DNA from: Planctomicrobium piriforme
GTDB lineage: Bacteria > Planctomycetota > Planctomycetia > Pirellulales > UBA1268
Direction: 5' to 3'
Length of the DNA: 37,546 nt
Assembly: GCA_945871035.1 (NCBI GenBank)
Contig: CAMBUD010000019.1
Span: forward strand, 1-37,546
The notes beneath the pieces are model-generated. The model saw nothing but the letters and a program-made list of their open reading frames with translations. It searched no databases and was not told the DNA's origin. This document shows, one piece after another, positions 1 through 7,170 of this stretch. The position numbers and the translations under genes were made by a program. Within the stretch, counting starts at the first letter, position 1; each line of letters starts with the position of its first letter.

Positions 1-89
1 GCCGCCGATGCCACTGGCACAGCCACAGATAGAGCCAGCACGCACGCGCCGACGATCCAAGACGTTTTCAAAACATTGGAAGCTCTCAC
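1..89 (-). CDS. Secreted protein, N-terminal fragment cut by the window edge
   Basis: Reading leftward from a GTG at 89, about 29 codons run off the window without a stop. They give a textbook Sec signal peptide: a basic start (R, then K near residue 8), a hydrophobic core (WIVGACVLALSVAVPVA) and an AxA-type site (VASA-A). A purine-rich ribosome-binding stretch (AAAGAGAG) lies about seven bases before the GTG; a TTG at 71 is an alternative start. Only the leader is visible, so the mature protein and its function are unknown. It lies downstream of the SUMF1-fold gene on the same strand, about 200 bases away. Confidence 0.6.
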   Translation of the reverse strand, partial: MRASNVLKTSWIVGACVLALSVAVPVASA

Positions 90-293
90 GGCACGGCTCT
101 CTTTCTTTTCTGATGGATTTTCTGAGGGAACTTTTCTGACGGGGGATAAGCAGAGGGGCTGGCCGACGATTTTTCTCGCCGACCAGCCACCCCACAGGCT
201 CAAAGCGCCGCTTGTGACGCAGGAGTATCAAACAGGACGGTCCGTACCCTCACGCCGGGAAAGGCGTGTCGGCAGTACCGTTTTACTCGATTG

Positions 294-1157
294 TTACTTG
301 GCGGCCTCGCCGAGTGCCACAACCCGGAAACCGTAGTTGGGCCACTTGGCGCTCAGCACGTCATAGCGAGTGGCGGCATCCATGTATCCTTCGTTGTCGT
401 TAATATACCACGAACCACCACGCAGGCCGACTTTGCCGTCGAAGGAGGCTTCGTTGTATTCCCACTGATTGCCGCCCTGATCAAACGTGCCGAAGGCGGT
501 GACGGCCTTCGTGAAAGATCCGGCTTCGCTAGGCGTATCGCTGCTGAGATTGGCGGCCGGGGCCGTGTAGCCCTTGCCCGGATACTGCCAGTAGCCCGCC
601 CCGCCCGACTTGCTCGGATCGAAGTAAGCAGCTTTGTACCATTCATTTTCTGTCGGCAAGGCCCACTTCACCGTCGAAGCCTTGGCCAATTCTGCATGGT
701 TGGGCAATTTCAGCGAGCCGCTCTTAAAGTCGTAACCACCAGTTTCTGTTTCGGTGCTACTGGGACCATTGTTGAGCCAATTGGTGTAGCGGGCACAACT
801 CTCCCACGTCACATAGCCCACCGGCTTCTTGGCCATGCCCGACTTGACTGTGTAGGCATACTTGCCAGCACTGCCACTGCGATCAATGCCACCGTATTGC
901 TCGGCCATGCGGCCATCGTACAGATCGCGGGTATCGTTTTTGGCAACAGCGTTTAGAAACTCACAGTATTCGGCGTTGGTTACCTCATACTTGCCAATCT
1001 TGTAGGCATATCCTACAGCACCATAGCCAGTGGCATCTGATTTGTTTTCAGGATTGCCGACGGGGACAGTCTCCGGAACAGCTGCCAGTGCAGCGCTCAT
1101 GGTAGCCGCTAACAGGAGGCCGACAAGATTGAAAGCAGCTAACTTTTTTAGGCACAT
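294..1157 (-). CDS. Secreted SUMF1/FGE-sulfatase-fold protein, probably non-catalytic
   Basis: A 287-residue protein starting MCLKKLAAFNLVGLLLAATMSAALA, a clear Sec signal peptide with cleavage near residue 25. The rest is a SUMF1/FGE-type (C-type-lectin-like) domain: an early EVTNAEYCEFLNAVA block, a central WALPTENEWYKAAYFDP block, and the terminal RGGSWY...GFRVV signature. Formylglycine-generating enzymes carry active-site cysteines in the C-terminal part; none is present here, so a sulfatase-activating oxidase is unlikely and a structural or ligand-binding role is inferred. The ATG at 1157 was chosen over an upstream in-frame start because it begins the signal peptide and has AAGAGAT about ten bases upstream. 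Its neighbours give no further clue. Confidence 0.75.
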   Translation of the reverse strand: MCLKKLAAFNLVGLLLAATMSAALAAVPETVPVGNPENKSDATGYGAVGYAYKIGKYEVTNAEYCEFLNAVAKNDTRDLYDGRMAEQYGGIDRSGSAGKYAYTVKSGMAKKPVGYVTWESCARYTNWLNNGPSSTETETGGYDFKSGSLKLPNHAELAKASTVKWALPTENEWYKAAYFDPSKSGGAGYWQYPGKGYTAPAANLSSDTPSEAGSFTKAVTAFGTFDQGGNQWEYNEASFDGKVGLRGGSWYINDNEGYMDAATRYDVLSAKWPNYGFRVVALGEAAK

Positions 1158-1506
1158 GATCTGTATCTCTTGTTGTTTAAGAATCGGTAAAGAACATACG
1201 AAAGAAAACACGAGGGCAGGCGAAAACAATACCCGTCAAAGGGCAATGTCTACGAGATTGCCACCCCGGCGGAGCAATGTCAAGGACTGCCGATACAACC
1301 ATCCCAAAAGGTGCCGGTTCACAATCTCGCTTCGCCGGAGGGTTTTCCTGTAGCTCTTGCCTACGACTGGCTTTACCGTGTTGCTCAGACCCCAGCCTTG
1401 ACGGCTCCCGCAGCGTCGGCCACACTCCATATCTATGCTTCCGGCTTCGCTCGCGTGCTTTTTTTGAGCCGCTGGTGTCTTTCCTGCCACGCTTAGACCG
1501 ACTGCC
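1158..1506. other. Divergent intergenic region before the sugar-acid operon
   Basis: About 350 bases between the SUMF1-fold gene (minus) and the sugar-acid operon (plus). It should hold both promoters. A TTGACG at 1398-1403 faces the operon, but no good -10 hexamer follows at 16-18 bases; a second TTGACG on the minus strand also lacks a convincing -10. I see no gene, RNA or long repeat. Confidence 0.4.
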
Positions 1507-2790
1507 ATGCTCGCACTGCCGCGCTTCTCATTCGGCGTCGGTGACCGTTTTGCCCAGCAGGCAATCGCTCAACTCGCTGCCTTTGAACGGTTGGCCGCCG
1601 ACGGCATCGTGGTGGCGCCGGTCTGGAACAAATCCAATCGCGAGCATTCCCTCATCGGTAGCCTGCCGGAGAGCGTGCGCGCGGCAGCCGAGCGGGCTGT
1701 GGCCCAGCGGCAGTGGCCGCACCCGTGGTTTGTCGATGCCGACCATATCCGCCTCGACACGGTGGAGCCATTTCTGGCCGCCAGTGATTTTTTCACGATC
1801 GATGTGGCCGACAGCATCGGCCAGCCAGCCGATGACGCTCTGGTGGCGGCCTTTGTGGCCCGGCACGGCGAACTCCTGCAGAGGCTCTCGATTCCAGGGA
1901 TCGCAGCACCCATTGAACTGTCGCCCGCCAGCCTAACAGCGATCACCCGTACGTATCTGCGAGCCGCCCAAGAGGCCGGCAACCTCTACCGCCACATTGC
2001 CGCCAAACGGGGCGGGGCAGAGTTTGTGACGGAAGTCAGCATGGATGAAACAGATGCGCCGCAGACGCCACCGCAATTGCTCGTGATCTTGGCCCTGCTG
2101 GCGGACGAAAAGATTCCCTTAGCCACAATCGCGCCAAAATTCAGCGGCCGTTTCAATAAAGGGGTCGATTACGTTGGCGACAGCGCGCAGTTTGCGCAGG
2201 AGTTTGCTGCCGATATTGCCGTGCTGGCATACGCTGCAAAGCGTTATGGCCTGCCTGAAGGCCTCAAGCTTTCCGTCCACAGCGGCAGCGATAAATTTTC
2301 GCTCTATCCATTTATCCGTCGCGCGTTGGTAGACACTGGCGCCGGCGTGCATCTGAAAACAGCCGGCACAACTTGGCTGGAAGAACTGATCGGCCTAGCG
2401 GAAGCGGGCGGCGATGGGCTGGCGTTCGTCGCTCTCATCTACGCGCAGGCGCTTGAAAAAATAACCGAACTGTGTGGCCCCTACGCAACGGTGATCGACA
2501 TTGATGCCGGGCGGTTGCCGCGGGCCGCTGAGGTGAACGCCTGGAGCGGGCCGCAGTTGGCCTCTGCCATCCGCCACGTTCCGACGCACCCCGATTTCAA
2601 CCCAAACATCCGGCAGTTGCTGCACGTTTCGTTTAAATTGGCAGCCCAGCAGGGCGCACGCTACACCGATCTGCTCACAGCCAATCGCGACATTGTAGCC
2701 CAACAGGTGTGCGACAACCTCTACCACCGGCACCTGCGGCCGCTGTTTGTGGGGGACAGCCACGCCCCGACGGGAAATGCACCGGCATGA
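1507..2790 (+). CDS. uxaE: Tagaturonate epimerase family protein (UxaE-like)
   Basis: A 427-residue cytoplasmic protein resembling UxaE, which interconverts D-tagaturonate and D-fructuronate. The N-terminal FSFGVGDRFAQQAIAQL block, the central FSGRFNKGVDYVGD block and the SVHSGSDKFSLYP block are the family-type motifs I recognise; the conserved His, Ser, Asp and Lys in the last are probable substrate or metal ligands. Length matches the family. It is the first gene of a six-gene plus-strand operon and ends in a four-base ATGA overlap with the next gene, implying translational coupling. The start at 1507 has no obvious Shine-Dalgarno but gives the expected N-terminus. With a lactonase and an MDR dehydrogenase in the same operon, its likely job is to convert D-tagaturonate made by the pathway. 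True substrate is inferred. Confidence 0.82.
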   Translation: MLALPRFSFGVGDRFAQQAIAQLAAFERLAADGIVVAPVWNKSNREHSLIGSLPESVRAAAERAVAQRQWPHPWFVDADHIRLDTVEPFLAASDFFTIDVADSIGQPADDALVAAFVARHGELLQRLSIPGIAAPIELSPASLTAITRTYLRAAQEAGNLYRHIAAKRGGAEFVTEVSMDETDAPQTPPQLLVILALLADEKIPLATIAPKFSGRFNKGVDYVGDSAQFAQEFAADIAVLAYAAKRYGLPEGLKLSVHSGSDKFSLYPFIRRALVDTGAGVHLKTAGTTWLEELIGLAEAGGDGLAFVALIYAQALEKITELCGPYATVIDIDAGRLPRAAEVNAWSGPQLASAIRHVPTHPDFNPNIRQLLHVSFKLAAQQGARYTDLLTANRDIVAQQVCDNLYHRHLRPLFVGDSHAPTGNAPA

Positions 2791-3647
2791 AATCAGCCGT
2801 TACGATCTGCCTGCTGCCCGAGGCCCGGCAAGGTCCGTTTGTCTTCCACGATGGTCTCGCCGCCGCTTGCCAAGTTGCCGCGCAACTCGGCTACGACGCC
2901 GTTGAGGTGTTGGCCGCCAGTGGCCAGACGTTTCCCGTCACAGAACTCCAACGCCTCTTGGCAGCCCACGGCTTGCAACTGGCCGCCGTTGGAACCGGAG
3001 CCGGTTGGATCAAACACAAACTCCATCTGTGTCACCAACAGGCCAGCGTGCGCACGGAGGCAGCCGACTTTATCACCGGCATCATCGACGCCGCAGGCGC
3101 GTGCGGCGCACCGGCGATCATTGGCTCGATGCAAGGCTGCTTCGCAGGGGCCGTTTCGCGGGACAAAGCACTCGATCTGTTGGCTGATTCGCTGGCCACG
3201 CTGAGCGACAAAGCCAGTCGCCACGGCCAAACGCTGCTCTACGAACCGCTCAACCGCTACGAGACGAATCTCTTCAACCGCCAGGCCGATGCCGCCGATT
3301 TTCTCAAGCAACGCAGCTTGCATAATGTCCGCCTGCTCTGCGATTTGTTTCACATGAACATTGAGGAAGCCGATAGCGCAGCAGCCATCAGAGCGGTGGC
3401 CCCGCACATCGGCCACGTTCACTGGGCCGATTCCAACCGGCAGGCTATGGGGCTGGGCCATACCGATCCGCGGCCGGTTATTGCCTGCCTGCGTGAGATC
3501 GGGTACCACGGCTATCTGTCTGCCGAAATTTTCCCTCTCCCCACGGCCGCCAGCGCCGCCCAAACCAGCATTGAGAGTTTGCGCAAAGTGATCACGGTAG
3601 TCACGGCGATCACGGCGATCACGGCGGTCACGGCGATCACGACTTGA
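2787..3647 (+). CDS. Sugar phosphate isomerase/epimerase family TIM-barrel protein
   Basis: A 286-residue protein of the xylose isomerase-like TIM barrel (AP endonuclease 2 superfamily). Probable metal ligands can be read in order: Glu in LLYEPLNRYETNLFN, Asp and His in LCDLFHMNIEE, His in HVHWADSNRQAMGLGH, and Glu in SAEIFPLP. The family includes hydroxypyruvate isomerases, ketose 3-epimerases and inosose dehydratases, so the exact reaction cannot be assigned. The ATG at 2787 overlaps the uxaE stop by four bases. The C-terminus ends in a low-complexity Thr/Ile/Val/Ala tail encoded by a nine-base tandem repeat, which probably lies outside the barrel. Its step in the operon pathway is unclear; it might act on a ketose or keto-acid intermediate. 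Confidence 0.75.
   Translation: MKSAVTICLLPEARQGPFVFHDGLAAACQVAAQLGYDAVEVLAASGQTFPVTELQRLLAAHGLQLAAVGTGAGWIKHKLHLCHQQASVRTEAADFITGIIDAAGACGAPAIIGSMQGCFAGAVSRDKALDLLADSLATLSDKASRHGQTLLYEPLNRYETNLFNRQADAADFLKQRSLHNVRLLCDLFHMNIEEADSAAAIRAVAPHIGHVHWADSNRQAMGLGHTDPRPVIACLREIGYHGYLSAEIFPLPTAASAAQTSIESLRKVITVVTAITAITAVTAITT
3591..3643 (+). repeat. Nine-base tandem repeat at the end of a CDS
   Basis: Nearly six copies of a nine-base unit of the form RTCACGGYR, differing by a base or two. In frame it encodes the tripeptide Thr-Ala/Val-Ile/Val, forming the C-terminal tail of the TIM-barrel protein. Such a repeat is prone to slippage in units of three codons, so tail length may vary between strains. 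Confidence 0.85.
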
Positions 3648-3664
3648 CCAACCGAGAAAAAACT

Positions 3665-4120
3665 ATGCTAAACACCAGTCTTCTGCATCCCGATATGCTC
3701 CGCATTCTGGCGCAGGCCGGCCACCATTCCAAGGTGCTGATTGCCGACGGCAATTATCCCGCTGCCAACCAGCGCGGCCCGCGGGCCGAATTGATCTCGC
3801 TGCAACTGCTGCCAGGCGTACCGACCGTTGCGCAGGTATTGGAGGCGCTGCTGGCCACGGTGCAAATCGACGAAGTGTTTACGATGGGCATTGACCGCAG
3901 CGATCCGTACGCTGCGGCCACGCCGGGCGATCCACCGGTTTGGGAAGAGTATCGCCGCTTGTTGGCCGCGGCCAAGAGTCCCTGCGCACTCGAGCCGATC
4001 GTGAAGTGGGAGTTTTACAAAGCGGTGGCATCGGTCGATCATGTATTGACCGTGCAAACGGCCGACCAGGCTCCGTGGGCCAATCTGCTCGTGTCGCTCG
4101 GTTGCCGGACATTTAAGTGA
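3665..4120 (+). CDS. fucU: FucU/RbsD-family sugar mutarotase
   Basis: A 151-residue protein of the RbsD/FucU family, which interconverts pyranose anomers; FucU acts on L-fucose. The family's early His-containing loop is seen as LAQAGHHSKVLIADGNYPA, and the later WEFYKAVA block matches the C-terminal active-site segment. Length is normal. The ATG at 3665 was preferred to a TTG at 3644 because it has a purine-rich site (GAGAAAAAA) just upstream and starts the standard family N-terminus. It sits 17 bases after the TIM-barrel gene and four bases before the aldo/keto reductase, which would use the anomer it supplies. L-Galactose is the 6-hydroxy analogue of L-fucose, so either sugar fits (inference). 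Confidence 0.83.
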   Translation: MLNTSLLHPDMLRILAQAGHHSKVLIADGNYPAANQRGPRAELISLQLLPGVPTVAQVLEALLATVQIDEVFTMGIDRSDPYAAATPGDPPVWEEYRRLLAAAKSPCALEPIVKWEFYKAVASVDHVLTVQTADQAPWANLLVSLGCRTFK

Positions 4121-4124
4121 AAAC

Positions 4125-5057
4125 ATGGACAGCCGCCCGCTTGGTACAACCGGTTTATTCGTGCCGCTGCTTTCCTTTGGCGCGTCATCGCTGGGGCAAG
4201 AATTCCGCTCCATCACGTTGCCCGAAGCGCTCGACAGTGTGCGCACGGCCTTCGACTGCGGGCTGCGACTCTTCGACACGAGCCCCTTTTACGGCCGGGG
4301 CATGAGCGAAGTGTTGCTGGGCATTGCGCTCAAGGGCCTGCCGCGGCAGGAATATTTGCTCTGCACGAAACTGGGACGCTACGACCTGCCCCACTTCGAT
4401 TTTTCGGCGCGGCGAGTGGTTGAAAGCGTCGATGTATCTTTGCACCGCCTCGGCACCGATCACATCGACATCATCCTCTGCCACGACATCGAATTTGTAC
4501 CGTTGCAGCAGATCGTTGAAGAGACGCTGCCGGCGCTGCGCAAGATCAAACAAGCAGGCAAGGTGCGCTGCATCGGATTCAGCGGTTATCCGCAAAAGAT
4601 CTTTCGCACCATCTGCGATCAGACCGACGTCGATTGCGTGCTGAATTACAATCAGTACACGCTGCAAAACACACGCTTTGCCGAGGAGACAATTCCCTAC
4701 CTCAAGGCCCGCACGATCGGCATCATGCACGCTGGGCCCTTTAGCGCCCGTCTCCTCACCGACGCGCCCTTGCCGGTGTGGCTGAAGGAGCCGCCGCCGG
4801 TGCTGGCAGCGGCCCAAGCCGCCCGCGCATTGTGCCGCAGTCGTGGCACCGAACTGGCCAAGCTCGCCCTGCAGTTTGCCATTGCCAATCCCGACATCGC
4901 CACCACGATTGCCGGCAGCGCGAATCCGACCAACATTCGCAACTGGGCCACCTGGGCCGCCCAACCACTCGATCAGGAACTGCTTGGCCAAGTGCAAGCG
5001 ATCTTTGCTGGCGTACACAATATTGGTCATGCAGAAGGTTTGCCCGAGAACAACTAA
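4125..5057 (+). CDS. Aldo/keto reductase, L-fucose/L-galactose dehydrogenase type
   Basis: A 310-residue aldo/keto reductase. The catalytic tetrad is visible as Asp51 and Tyr56 (FDTSPFYG), Lys82 (LLCTKLG) and His120 (ILCHDIEF). The N-terminal MDSRPLGTTGLFVPLLSFGASSLG block is typical of the subgroup holding L-galactose dehydrogenase and bacterial L-fucose dehydrogenases, which oxidise the aldose to the 1,5-lactone with NAD(P)+. A C-terminal ATTIAGSANPTNIRNW block matches the nucleotide-phosphate loop. It is flanked by a mutarotase and a lactonase, exactly the steps before and after such a reaction. The cofactor (NAD or NADP) cannot be decided from sequence, nor can L-fucose be separated from L-galactose. 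Confidence 0.82.
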   Translation: MDSRPLGTTGLFVPLLSFGASSLGQEFRSITLPEALDSVRTAFDCGLRLFDTSPFYGRGMSEVLLGIALKGLPRQEYLLCTKLGRYDLPHFDFSARRVVESVDVSLHRLGTDHIDIILCHDIEFVPLQQIVEETLPALRKIKQAGKVRCIGFSGYPQKIFRTICDQTDVDCVLNYNQYTLQNTRFAEETIPYLKARTIGIMHAGPFSARLLTDAPLPVWLKEPPPVLAAAQAARALCRSRGTELAKLALQFAIANPDIATTIAGSANPTNIRNWATWAAQPLDQELLGQVQAIFAGVHNIGHAEGLPENN

Positions 5058-5110
5058 CCCCACCACGCACCGACTTTTACAAACCGGCCCCGCAGGGCCA
5101 GCGGCACGGC

Positions 5111-5968
5111 ATGCACATCGACGCGCACCAGCATTTTTGGCACTACTCGGCTGCCGAATACCCCTGGATCACTGCTGGCATGGAAAAGCTCGCGCGGGAT
5201 TATCTGCCCGCCGATTTGGCCCCGCTGGCCGCTGCTGCTGGCGTCGTCGGCACCGTGGCGGTGCAGGCCCGGCAATCGATCGCGGAAACCCGCTGGCTAC
5301 TGACGCTTGCCGCCGAGCACCCGCTGATAAAGGGCGTTGTCGGTTGGGTCGATCTGCAAAGCGCAGCGTCGGCCAGTCAGCTGGCGGAATTTGCCGGCCA
5401 AGAAAAATTCGTCGGCGTGCGCCACGTCGTGCAGGACGAAAGCGACCCAGAGTTTCTCTTGCGCGAGTCGTTTGTGCGTGGACTCAAGCAACTCTCAACC
5501 CACAGCTTGACCTACGACTTGCTTGTCTATCCGCAGCAATTAGGCTGCGCAACCCAACTGGTGCAGCTGTTGCCCGAGCAGTTGTTTGTGATCGATCACC
5601 TTGCCAAACCAGAGATTGCAAACGGCCAGTTCGCTGCTTGGGCGGTCGACATGGCGGCGATTGCCCGTCACAAAAATGTGTTTTGTAAAGTGTCGGGCAT
5701 GGTGACGCAGGCGGCGTGGCGGGGCTGGAAAAAGGAAATCTTCACGCCCTACTTAGAGTCTGTGCTGGCAGCTTTCGGGCCAGAGCGGCTGCTGTTTGGC
5801 AGCGACTGGCCGGTCTGTCTACTGGCGGGAGACTATGCCGATGTCGTGGCAATCGTCGTCGACTTTTGCGCGCAGCTTTCACCCTCCCAGCAGCAGGCGA
5901 TTGGCGGCGGCACGGCAGTGCGTTTTTATAATCTGCCCACGGCACCCGAAAAGAAACGAGCCCTTTGA
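5111..5968 (+). CDS. Amidohydrolase-superfamily sugar lactonase (COG3618 type)
   Basis: A 285-residue TIM-barrel hydrolase of the COG3618 group, whose characterised members open sugar 1,4- and 1,5-lactones such as L-fucono- and L-galactonolactone. Visible motifs: His-x-His at residues 6 and 8 (DAHQHFW), His in FVIDHLAKP, and the near C-terminal Asp in LLFGSDWPV. The ATG at 5111 was chosen because it places HxH directly at the N-terminus, as in the family; a much longer reading of the same frame overlaps the upstream gene and is not supported. It follows the aldo/keto reductase by 53 bases and shares one base with the next gene (TGATG). Inferred role: hydrolysis of the lactone made by the upstream dehydrogenase. 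Confidence 0.83.
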   Translation: MHIDAHQHFWHYSAAEYPWITAGMEKLARDYLPADLAPLAAAAGVVGTVAVQARQSIAETRWLLTLAAEHPLIKGVVGWVDLQSAASASQLAEFAGQEKFVGVRHVVQDESDPEFLLRESFVRGLKQLSTHSLTYDLLVYPQQLGCATQLVQLLPEQLFVIDHLAKPEIANGQFAAWAVDMAAIARHKNVFCKVSGMVTQAAWRGWKKEIFTPYLESVLAAFGPERLLFGSDWPVCLLAGDYADVVAIVVDFCAQLSPSQQQAIGGGTAVRFYNLPTAPEKKRAL

Positions 5969-7005
5969 TGCGTTGTCTGCTGCTGGAAAAACCGAAGCAC
6001 TTCTGCTGGATCGACAGGCCGGAACCGGACGCACCAGGACCGGGGGAAGCGGTGGTGCGTGTGCACAGCGTCGGCATCTGCGGCACCGATTATGGGGGCT
6101 ACCTTGGCACGATGCCATTTTTTAGTTACCCGCGCATTCCCGGCCACGAACTGGGCGTCGAGGTGGTGGCTGTGGGCACCGGCACCAGCAACGTGCAAGT
6201 CGGTGATCGCTGTTGCGTGGAGCCATACATCAATTGCCAGCAGTGTTATGCGTGCCTGCGCGGGCTCAGCAATTGCTGCCAACACCATCAGACGCTCGGG
6301 GTGCACTGCGACGGTGGTCTGCAGCCACTGTTCACGTTACCAGCCAGGAAGCTGCACCCCTCGCCCCGCCTGTCCCATGCACAAAATGCCCTCGTGGAAA
6401 CTCTGGCGATCGGCTGCCATGCCATCGACCGCGCCGCGCCCCGACAGGGCGAAACCGTGCTGGTGATCGGCGCTGGTCCAATCGGTTTGTCGGTGCTGGA
6501 GTTTGCCGTTCTCTCCGGAGCGCGTGCGATCGTGATGGACCGCATCCCGATGCGTTTGGAAGGAGTGCGTGCGCGGCTGCCGAGCGTTGAGTCGCACCTT
6601 GCCAGCGGTGCCCACGATGATGAACAGGCGATCGCACAATTAACCGACGGGCGGATGTGCGACGTGGTTATCGATGCAACCGGGAGTAACGTCAGCATGG
6701 CCGGTGCTTTATCGCTGTGCGCCTTTGGTGGCCGGCTGGTCTACGTGGGGATCACGCAGAGCGAGATTGTGTTGCCACACGCACCGCTGCTGCACCGCCG
6801 GGAGCTTTCGATCCTGGCCAGTCGCAACGCTCTCTCCCGCGATTTTACAAAGATCATCGCGTTGATCGAGGCCGGCAGCATCGACACACAGCCTTGGATC
6901 ACGCACCACCTACCGTTTGCCGACGTAATTGAGGACTTTCCCAATCTTCTCCCACCCGCCACCGGCGTCCTCAAGGCAGTCATCGACATGCCGGCGAGTG
7001 TGTAA
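5968..7005 (+). CDS. Zinc-dependent MDR alcohol dehydrogenase, possible L-galactonate 5-dehydrogenase
   Basis: A 345-residue zinc-type medium-chain dehydrogenase. Cys38 in SVGICGTD and His60-Glu61 in IPGHELG are the catalytic zinc site; Cys90, Cys93, Cys96 and a Cys at 103/104 form the structural zinc lobe; VLVIGAGPIGLSVLEFA is the NAD-binding Rossmann loop. Start ATG shares its A with the lactonase stop. Family members include L-galactonate 5-dehydrogenase (LgoD/YjjN), L-threonine and sorbitol dehydrogenases. Because the operon starts with a tagaturonate epimerase, oxidation of L-galactonate to D-tagaturonate is the most economical assignment, but this is inference from context. It is the last gene of the operon; no strong terminator follows. 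Confidence 0.8.
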   Translation: MRCLLLEKPKHFCWIDRPEPDAPGPGEAVVRVHSVGICGTDYGGYLGTMPFFSYPRIPGHELGVEVVAVGTGTSNVQVGDRCCVEPYINCQQCYACLRGLSNCCQHHQTLGVHCDGGLQPLFTLPARKLHPSPRLSHAQNALVETLAIGCHAIDRAAPRQGETVLVIGAGPIGLSVLEFAVLSGARAIVMDRIPMRLEGVRARLPSVESHLASGAHDDEQAIAQLTDGRMCDVVIDATGSNVSMAGALSLCAFGGRLVYVGITQSEIVLPHAPLLHRRELSILASRNALSRDFTKIIALIEAGSIDTQPWITHHLPFADVIEDFPNLLPPATGVLKAVIDMPASV

Positions 7006-7069
7006 CGCGTGTTTGCCGCGGCGCGAATTTTCTGCTTCTCGACTTTGACTCCAGCAGCGACTCCAGCCG

Positions 7070-7085
7070 CACCGCTGCAGCGGTG
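7070..7085. promoter_or_regulatory. 16-bp perfect palindrome upstream of pgk
   Basis: CACCGCTGCAGCGGTG reads identically on both strands. It lies between the sugar operon and pgk, 85 bases before the pgk start. It could be an operator or a cruciform; as a terminator it lacks a following T run. No regulator is assigned. Confidence 0.35.
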
Positions 7086-7170
7086 GTCGGGAGGGGAAGC
7101 AGCGGTGGGTGGGTTGCGGTAGACTCCCAGACCCCTTTTCCACACCGTGCCCCCCAAGGAACCCCGTGCC

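Noticed and set aside
4778..5110. N-terminal extension of the lactonase over the aldo/keto reductase
   Set aside because: The extension is out of frame with a clear enzyme, and COG3618 proteins begin near the HxH motif.
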